In this document: positions 12,789-17,964 of the stretch, one piece after another
Layout: each line of letters starts with the position of its first letter
Numbering within the stretch: the stretch's first letter is position 1
Source of the DNA: CAIQJJ01 sp964606085
GTDB taxonomy: Bacteria; Chloroflexota; Anaerolineae; Anaerolineales; UBA4823
Length of the DNA: 17,964 bases
Direction of reading: 5' to 3'
Assembly (NCBI GenBank): GCA_964606085.1
Contig: CAZSFD010000097.1
Location: 1 to 17,964, forward strand
Position numbers and translations under genes: made by a program
Notes under the pieces: generated by a model
Told to the model about the DNA's origin: nothing
The model's input: only the letters and a program-made list of their open reading frames with translations
The model's database searches: none

Positions 12789-12868
12789 CCTAACCCGCGA
12801 AATCCTTGCACACAAAACAAGCATTGCCTGGGTTAACACCCTGCTCGTTCCGCTTTATGCGGGTTAGG
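12789..12868. repeat. Inverted repeat downstream of dnaE
   Basis: CCTAACCCGC (12789-12798) and its exact reverse complement (12859-12868) frame a 60-base loop that contains a short GGGT/ACCC hairpin (12830-12841). It lies between the dnaE stop and the regulator promoter. No T-run is present, so a terminator role is uncertain. Nothing else is seen in this 180-bp gap apart from the promoter. Confidence 0.55.
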
Positions 12869-12870
12869 GG

Positions 12871-15800
12871 TCAATGCAGCAGTAAAGGCTCGATCCGTAC
12901 ATTCTCCGCACCCATCATCTGGTGCAGACGGCTGGTCAGATCAGGGGAAAGCCCGGTGGTGAAATTGGGAAATTCGATGCGGTAGCCGCGCCCGCGCTCG
13001 TAAACGACAAAGGCAAAGCGGTCATTCCCAGGATAGGAGAACAGAACCCCGAACACCTGACGCAGGCGCAGGTTATCGCGCACCTTATCGCCGCATGTAC
13101 GGATGGTGATGGTCACCATGCGGATTTCGTCGCCACCCTCCTCGGCCGCGGACTGTGGCGCAACCCAATAGGGGACAAGGCTGGCGGCAGGAGGGATGCT
13201 CGGCGTCTCTGTTTCCCCTGGCGGAGGAGGCAGATTTTCGACTACCGCAGCCACCGTTTCCATCAGTGATGGCAGCTCTTCTGGCTCATCCGCTTCTTCT
13301 GGATCAGCCAAAACCGGCTGCACCAGGGGCGTCACATCGGGCAAGGGTGCGCTGCGCTCGCCCTCCAGCACAAAACCGCCTGGCACGACTTCGGTCGCTT
13401 CCCATTCGTCGGGGAAGTTGTCGGGAGGCGGAGGAATGCTGCCCTTGTAGGCGGGTTCGGGTTCGGCAACGCGTTTGGGGGGTGCAGGTTTGACGGTTGC
13501 GGTTGCAGGTTGAGAGGCCTGCCCTGGGCTTGCCGAAGGGTTTGAAGGTCGCGATACCGCAGGTTTGCTGATTGGCTGATTTACCAATTGAGAACTTGCA
13601 GGATGGATGGCTGGAGGATTGGAAGGCTTAAGGGTTGCAGGTTTGGCTGTTTGCTGATGTGCAGGTGGGTTAGCAAGTCTACTCCCCTGCCCCCCTTCTC
13701 CGTCGCTCCCCTGCTCCCCGCGCTCCCACGGCAGCGACGTTACTTCACCTTCACCAGAGTCACTCATCCACGGGTCGTCGTAGACGGGCGCCGCAGACGG
13801 GGCTTGCAGCGGGGTAACGTAGGTAAATTCGGTGCTGACCACATCCACCAAAATTTTCGGCTCGCCGCCGCCGGGGTTATCCACCTTGCCATCCACCATC
13901 ACAATTTGATCCATCACCAGCACTTTTTGATATTTTTCCCAGGTGCGCGGGAAGACGACCAGTTCGATGTTGCCCTGGATATCTTCGAGGGTGGCAAAGG
14001 CCATCGGCTTGCCCGATTTGGTCTGATGATGGCGAATGCGCACGACAAGCCCGGCTACGCGCACCGCCTCGCCGTGGGCAGCCTCGCCCAGTTGCCCGGC
14101 GAAGTGCGAGACGGCCTGGGTGAGTTTGTCCATCACCGGGCTGAGCGGGTGATCGGAAACGTACAGGCCGAGCAATTCGCGCTCGAAATTGAGAATTTCG
14201 CGCCGGTTCACTTCCTGCGTCACGACAGGCAGGCGGATGTCATCGGCAATGCCGGTGTGTGCGCCGAACAGGCTCATCTGCCCGCTGTCAGCCGCCTTGA
14301 AATGCGAGGCGCTGGCGGCCATGATCTGATCCAGCCCGTTGAGAAGCTGCTGACGCGGGGCAAAGCGATCCAATGCGCCGACTTTGATCATACTTTCGAG
14401 GGCGCGCTTGCCCACGGCGCGTAAATCCGCCCGACGGGCGAAGTCGTTCAGGTCTTTGAAGGGGCCGCCATCTTTGCGGGCCGCTTCGAGCGTCTCGACA
14501 GGCCCAACGCCCACGTTTTTGACGGCGCTCAGCCCAAAGCGAATACCCTGCTTGCCATCAGGCAAATCTTCGATGGTGAAATCAATGCTCGAATGGTTGA
14601 CATCCGGGGCCAGAATTTCGAGCTTGAGCGAACGCGCCTCGGTGATGTAGAGGGAAATCTTGGCGCTGTCGTCTTTGAAGACCGACATCAACGCCGTCAT
14701 ATACTCGGCGGGGTAATGCGCCTTGAGGTAGGCAGTCTGGACAGAGACGAGACCATAATCTGCCGCATGCGACTTATTGAATCCATACCTCGCAAACTGC
14801 TCCCAATCTTCAAAAATTGCCGTGGCGGTGGCCTTGTCCATCACGCCGCGCTCGACCGCGCCCTTGATGAATTTCTCCTTGTTCTTGGCGATCTTATCGG
14901 CCATCTTTTTCGAGATGGCCTTGCGCAAATCGTCCGATTCGGAGCGCGAGAAGCCGGCGATTTCGACCGCCGCGCGCATGATCTGTTCCTGGTAAACGGG
15001 GATGCCGTAGGTGTCGCAGAAGATCGGTTCGAGGGCGGGATGGCGGTATTCGATCGGTTCCTCGCCGTTCATGCGCTTAATGTAGCTGGGGATGAAGTCC
15101 ATTGGGCCGGGGCGGTAGAGTGCCACCATAGCGATGATGTTATCCAGGTTGCGCGGCTTCATCTCCACCACCCAACGCGTCATCCCCTGACCTTCAAGCT
15201 GAAAGACCCCTGCCGTCTTACCATCGCCCAGCAGCTTGAACGTTTCGGGGTCGTTGAGCGGGATGTTGGTGAGATCGTATTCCTTGCCGTGGCGTTTCTT
15301 GATCATGTCACAAGCGCGCGCCATCACCGTCAGCGTGGAGAGGCCGAGGAAATCTACCTTGAGCATGCCCATGCTGTCGAGGATGCCCATCTCAAACTGG
15401 GTGACGGTTTTGACGGGCGATTCATCGGAGCCGGATGTGGGCCGGTGAATGGGCAGGTATTCGGTGATGGGCTTATCGGAGATGACCAGCCCGGCGGCGT
15501 GCGTACCGGCGTTGCGCACCACCCCTTCCATGTGGATAGCGGTATCCACCAGGGCTTTCATCTTGGGGTCAGAATCGTAGGCGGCTTTGAACTCGGTGAC
15601 TTCCTCCAGCGCTTGCGAGAGCGAAACGGGCTTGCCGGGGATATTGGGGACGAGCTTGGCGATCTTATCTACTTCGGGGATGGGGATTTCCATCACCCGC
15701 GCCACGTCGCGCAGCGCCCCGCGGGCGGCCATCGTGCCGAAAGTGATGATCTGGGCCACTTTGTCATCGCCATATTTTTGGGCGGCGTAGACGAGCATCT

Positions 15801-17025
15801 CGGCCCGGCGGTCGTCGCGGAAGTCGAGGTCAATATCGGGCATCGAGACGCGCCCCGGATTGAGGAAGCGCTCGAAGAGCAGGTTGTGTTCGATGGGATC
15901 TACCAGCGTGATAAACAACGAGTACGCCACTAACGAACCCGCCCCCGAACCGCGGGTGTTGTACCAGATGCCATTTTCACGGGCGTGGCGGCACAAATCC
16001 CACACGATCAAGAAATAAGCATTGAAGCCCATCGTGCCGATCACATTCAACTCAAAATCGAGCCGCTCGCGGATGATGGGGGCGTCTTTGTTCATGCCGT
16101 AGCGCAGTTCCAGGCCCGCCTCGCACAGGTGGCGCAGGTAGGTTTCGGCGGTGTAGCCTTCGGGAACGGGGAACTCCGGCAGGTGATAACCCTTGAAGCC
16201 CAAATCCACCTGGCAGCGCTCGGCAATGGTGATGGTGTTGCTGAGCGATTCGGGGATTTCGGCAAACAGGCGGCTCATCTCCTGCGGCGAGCGCAAGTAG
16301 AAGGTCTGGCTCTCGTAACGCATCCGGTCGGGGTCGCTGAGGGCTTTACCGGTCTGAATGGCGAGCAGCACGTCCTGGTATTGGGCATCGTCGGCGTTGA
16401 TATAGTGGACATCGTTGGTGGCCACAAATTTGGCCGAGTAGCGCGCTCCCAGTTCGACCAGCTTGCGGTTCAAATCTACGATCTCTTTGATGTTGTGCTG
16501 CTGCAATTCGACGTAGAAGCGGTCTGGGCCGAACACGTCGTAATACCAGTTCATGCGCCGCACGGCTTCGTCGGGGCGTTCTTCAAGCAAATCGCGCGGA
16601 ATTTCGGCAGACATGCAGCCCGAGGTGGCGATCAGCCCTTCGGAATGCTGGGCGAGCAGATCGTGGTCAATGCGGGGGTAGTAGTAAAAACCGTCGGTCT
16701 GGGCGGCGGAGACGAGTTTGAGCAGGTTTTGGTAGCCGGTCTGGTTTTCGGCCAGCAGCAGCAGGTGGCTGGAGCGCTTATCGAGCTTCGAGTCGCGGTC
16801 GCTCATGCGCCGGGCGGCCATGTACGTTTCCACGCCGATGATCGGTTTGATGCCGGCATCGAGGGCGGCGTTGTAAAATTCGACCGCGCCAAACATCGTG
16901 CCGTGGTCGGTGATGGCCAGGGCGGGCATGTCCATTTCTTTGGCGCGCTTGACCAGCTTCTTGATGTTCGAGAAGCCATCGAGCAGGGAGTAGACGGTGT
17001 GGGTGTGGAGGTGGACGAAGGACAT
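12871..17025 (-). CDS. dnaE: DNA polymerase III alpha subunit (DnaE)
   Basis: A 1384-residue replicative polymerase. The N-terminal PHP domain has FVHLHTHTVYSLLDG (3-17) and ITDHGTMFG. The catalytic aspartates are in MPDIDLDF (395-402; Asp399 and Asp401 match E. coli 401 and 403) and KVDFLGL (Asp558, matching 555). The tandem HhH and OB-fold regions follow, the OB part including VAGLVVRIRHHQTKSGKPMA. Then a roughly 225-residue low-complexity linker (about 1075-1300, rich in Pro, Ala, Ser, Glu) leads to a C-terminal domain from MVTITIRTCGD (1303). Part of the linker is encoded by heptamer-like repeats. The ATG at 17025 matches the PHP start; no ribosome-binding site is seen, but an extended -10 box lies upstream. 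This is a housekeeping gene next to the accessory locus. Confidence 0.96.
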   Translation of the reverse strand: MSFVHLHTHTVYSLLDGFSNIKKLVKRAKEMDMPALAITDHGTMFGAVEFYNAALDAGIKPIIGVETYMAARRMSDRDSKLDKRSSHLLLLAENQTGYQNLLKLVSAAQTDGFYYYPRIDHDLLAQHSEGLIATSGCMSAEIPRDLLEERPDEAVRRMNWYYDVFGPDRFYVELQQHNIKEIVDLNRKLVELGARYSAKFVATNDVHYINADDAQYQDVLLAIQTGKALSDPDRMRYESQTFYLRSPQEMSRLFAEIPESLSNTITIAERCQVDLGFKGYHLPEFPVPEGYTAETYLRHLCEAGLELRYGMNKDAPIIRERLDFELNVIGTMGFNAYFLIVWDLCRHARENGIWYNTRGSGAGSLVAYSLFITLVDPIEHNLLFERFLNPGRVSMPDIDLDFRDDRRAEMLVYAAQKYGDDKVAQIITFGTMAARGALRDVARVMEIPIPEVDKIAKLVPNIPGKPVSLSQALEEVTEFKAAYDSDPKMKALVDTAIHMEGVVRNAGTHAAGLVISDKPITEYLPIHRPTSGSDESPVKTVTQFEMGILDSMGMLKVDFLGLSTLTVMARACDMIKKRHGKEYDLTNIPLNDPETFKLLGDGKTAGVFQLEGQGMTRWVVEMKPRNLDNIIAMVALYRPGPMDFIPSYIKRMNGEEPIEYRHPALEPIFCDTYGIPVYQEQIMRAAVEIAGFSRSESDDLRKAISKKMADKIAKNKEKFIKGAVERGVMDKATATAIFEDWEQFARYGFNKSHAADYGLVSVQTAYLKAHYPAEYMTALMSVFKDDSAKISLYITEARSLKLEILAPDVNHSSIDFTIEDLPDGKQGIRFGLSAVKNVGVGPVETLEAARKDGGPFKDLNDFARRADLRAVGKRALESMIKVGALDRFAPRQQLLNGLDQIMAASASHFKAADSGQMSLFGAHTGIADDIRLPVVTQEVNRREILNFERELLGLYVSDHPLSPVMDKLTQAVSHFAGQLGEAAHGEAVRVAGLVVRIRHHQTKSGKPMAFATLEDIQGNIELVVFPRTWEKYQKVLVMDQIVMVDGKVDNPGGGEPKILVDVVSTEFTYVTPLQAPSAAPVYDDPWMSDSGEGEVTSLPWERGEQGSDGEGGQGSRLANPPAHQQTAKPATLKPSNPPAIHPASSQLVNQPISKPAVSRPSNPSASPGQASQPATATVKPAPPKRVAEPEPAYKGSIPPPPDNFPDEWEATEVVPGGFVLEGERSAPLPDVTPLVQPVLADPEEADEPEELPSLMETVAAVVENLPPPPGETETPSIPPAASLVPYWVAPQSAAEEGGDEIRMVTITIRTCGDKVRDNLRLRQVFGVLFSYPGNDRFAFVVYERGRGYRIEFPNFTTGLSPDLTSRLHQMMGAENVRIEPLLLH
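13486..13672. repeat. Degenerate heptamer-like repeats in the DnaE linker
   Basis: The plus strand contains GGTTGCGGTTGCAGGTTGAG (13495-13514), GCTGATTGGCTGATTTACC, and TTGCAGG, GGTTGCAGG and GCTGATG words through about 13672. These are the same words as the arrays at 3053-3087 and 5371-5398, here less regular. They encode residues about 1118-1180 (for example AKPATLKPSN and SQPATATVKP). Confidence 0.65.
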
Positions 17026-17028
17026 GAC

Positions 17029-17050
17029 AGGTTGGCAGGTGGCAGGTGAG
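17029..17050. repeat. Short heptamer-like repeat in the dnaE leader
   Basis: AGGTTGGC, AGGTGGC and AGGTGAG follow one another directly upstream of the dnaE start, using the same words as 12058-12079. It occupies the position where a ribosome-binding site would be expected. Confidence 0.5.
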
Positions 17051-17058
17051 ATGAAAAG

Positions 17059-17067
17059 ATTATAGCA
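17059..17067 (-). promoter_or_regulatory. Extended -10 promoter of dnaE
   Basis: On the minus strand TGCTATAAT is a perfect extended -10 element. Transcription would start near 17052, leaving a leader of about 27 bases. No good -35 box is found at 17082-17087, as is common for extended -10 promoters. Confidence 0.5.
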
Positions 17068-17172
17068 CGCAGAGGTTAAGCGAGGTCTACGGGAGGCTTA
17101 AAATTATTAAGCCGATTTTTCAGGTTGATCAAAGCGTACTCGACCGGAGCTTTCGTGGTATCCTTGCCACCT

Positions 17173-17862
17173 ATGCCCCACCCCCATTTCGCCCAGCTTT
17201 ACGCCCAATTCGACGCCCCCATCACCGCCTTCGACTGCGGCCAGAAGTGCGCGCCTTACAATGAATATGGCGTGCCTTTCTGCTGCGATACGCGCCATGC
17301 CGTGCCGACCGCCTACTTCGCCGAGTGGGATTATCTCGAAAAAGTCACCGATATGTGGCACATTTGGGAAGTGGCAGACCAGGCCGAAACCGAACGCCTG
17401 CGCGCCGAAGCACCCGAAGGCCAACTGCTGATCGAATGCCAGGGCCACCTGCGCTGCCAGCGTAACTACCGCTCGATCATCTGCCGGGCGTTTCCGTTCT
17501 TTCCATACATCACGCGGCAAGGAGATTTCATCGGCCTGTCGTACTACTGGGAATACGAGGATCGCTGCTGGGTGATCAACCACCTCGAAACCGTCACGCC
17601 GGCCTACATTGCCGAGTTCGTGGCCGCCTTCGAGAGCATCTTCGCCGCCTACCCCGCTGACCGCGAAATTTTTCATTACCATTCCACCATCATGCGCCGT
17701 CTGTTCGGCCATCGCAAGCGTCCGCTGCCCCTGCTGCACCGCGACGGCTACGCCGCCGAAGTGATCACCCGCACCGGCGAAATCCGCCCCGCCGACCCGG
17801 CGACCTGGCCAAAGGTCGGGCCGTACGCGCTGGCAGAAGAAATGCCTTTTCCAGATGAATGA
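17173..17862 (+). CDS. YkgJ-like cysteine-cluster protein (conserved hypothetical)
   Basis: A 229-residue soluble protein with eight cysteines: Cys22, Cys26, Cys37 and Cys38 (FDCGQKCAP and VPFCCD), Cys89, Cys95 and Cys104 (IECQGHLRCQ and IICRAFPFFPYI), and Cys132. The paired clusters and the CRxFPFFP segment resemble YkgJ-family zinc/iron-binding proteins, although the spacing is not the standard one. The ATG at 17173 is preferred over TTG at 17125, because the first residues of the longer form look unstructured. There is no ribosome-binding site and TGGTATCCT (17156-17164) could be an extended -10, so the mRNA may be nearly leaderless. It is divergent from dnaE. A metal-binding role is likely; the reaction is unknown. 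Confidence 0.65.
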   Translation: MPHPHFAQLYAQFDAPITAFDCGQKCAPYNEYGVPFCCDTRHAVPTAYFAEWDYLEKVTDMWHIWEVADQAETERLRAEAPEGQLLIECQGHLRCQRNYRSIICRAFPFFPYITRQGDFIGLSYYWEYEDRCWVINHLETVTPAYIAEFVAAFESIFAAYPADREIFHYHSTIMRRLFGHRKRPLPLLHRDGYAAEVITRTGEIRPADPATWPKVGPYALAEEMPFPDE

Positions 17863-17869
17863 TGGTTGG

Positions 17870-17964
17870 TAATTCGATCTTCGTGATTCGATAGTCGTGA
17901 TTCGATAATCGTAATTCGATCTTCGTGATTCGATAATCGTGATTCGATAATCGTAATTCGATAA
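17870..17964. repeat. 14-bp tandem array running off the window end
   Basis: Six full 14-bp units in exact register (17870-17953) plus 11 bases of a seventh. Unit types are TAATTCGATCTTCG, TGATTCGATAGTCG and TGATTCGATAATCG. Units 1-3 and 4-6 are the same 42-bp block with one base changed, so the array has grown by copying a triplet of units. The units match the inverted repeat at 2750-2804. It starts 7 bp after the stop of the cysteine-cluster gene and continues past the edge. Confidence 0.93.

Noticed and set aside
14593..15933. A 446-residue plus-strand open frame inside dnaE
   Set aside because: It is the complement of DnaE codons in a GC-rich gene. It has no recognisable motif and is rich in His and Gly as expected of antisense reading.
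17107..17739. A 210-residue minus-strand frame opposite the cysteine-cluster gene
   Set aside because: It is a shadow of the plus-strand gene, which has the conserved cysteine motifs.
17870..17964. CRISPR array
   Set aside because: Units are 14 bp with no spacers and no cas genes nearby; it is a direct tandem repeat.
1..17964. Prophage, insertion sequence or integron
   Set aside because: No transposase, integrase, terminal inverted repeat with target duplication, or attachment site was found.

Overview
The window looks like a chromosomal stretch from a GC-rich, non-model bacterium, most likely Chloroflexota (Anaerolineae-like). This is inferred from the gene families (DUF6883/DUF4926 and DUF433/DUF5615 pairs, a stand-alone AP2/ERF-like protein, an EPS-type winged-helix regulator) and from the many short tandem repeats between genes. 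I could not run a phylogenetic search. No rRNA, tRNA, CRISPR array or insertion sequence is visible, and no gene-free stretch exceeds 300 bases.

From right to left, because most genes are on the minus strand: a YkgJ-like cysteine-rich protein on the plus strand (17173-17862) is followed by a 14-bp tandem array running off the window end. dnaE (DNA polymerase III alpha) occupies 12871-17025. A surface-polysaccharide locus then runs leftwards. It has a MarR/EPS-type regulator with a clear sigma70-like promoter and an operator-like palindrome, an NAD-dependent epimerase, a GDP-L-fucose-synthase-like epimerase, a small antitoxin-like protein, and the Wzm/Wzt ABC exporter. After an intruding plus-strand cassette come a capsule-type glycosyltransferase, galE, an AP2-like DNA-binding protein, a SAM methyltransferase, a PseB-type UDP-GlcNAc 4,6-dehydratase, an RmlD-like reductase and, cut by the left edge, the start of a NeuB/PseI/SpsE-type nonulosonate synthase.

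The genes fit one job. They make nucleotide sugars (epimerases, fucose-type reductase, PseB plus NeuB-type steps towards a sialic-acid-like sugar), assemble and modify a glycan (glycosyltransferase, methyltransferase), and export it by an ABC-dependent route (Wzt with a C-terminal glycan-recognition domain). Two toxin-antitoxin-like gene pairs lie on the opposite strand inside this block: DUF433/DUF5615 (intact) and DUF6883/DUF4926 (the first gene broken by an in-frame amber codon).

The most unusual feature is a set of period-7 (or 14) tandem and inverted repeats in nearly every intergenic gap. Each site has its own heptamer word. Several arrays have entered coding sequence: a 40-residue insert in the methyltransferase, the interdomain linker of DnaE, the N-terminus of an epimerase and the C-terminus of the fucose-synthase homologue. 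They resemble in style the STRR heptamers of cyanobacteria. The window supports a mobile or expanding heptamer repeat system that tolerates reading frames because three heptamers equal seven codons.
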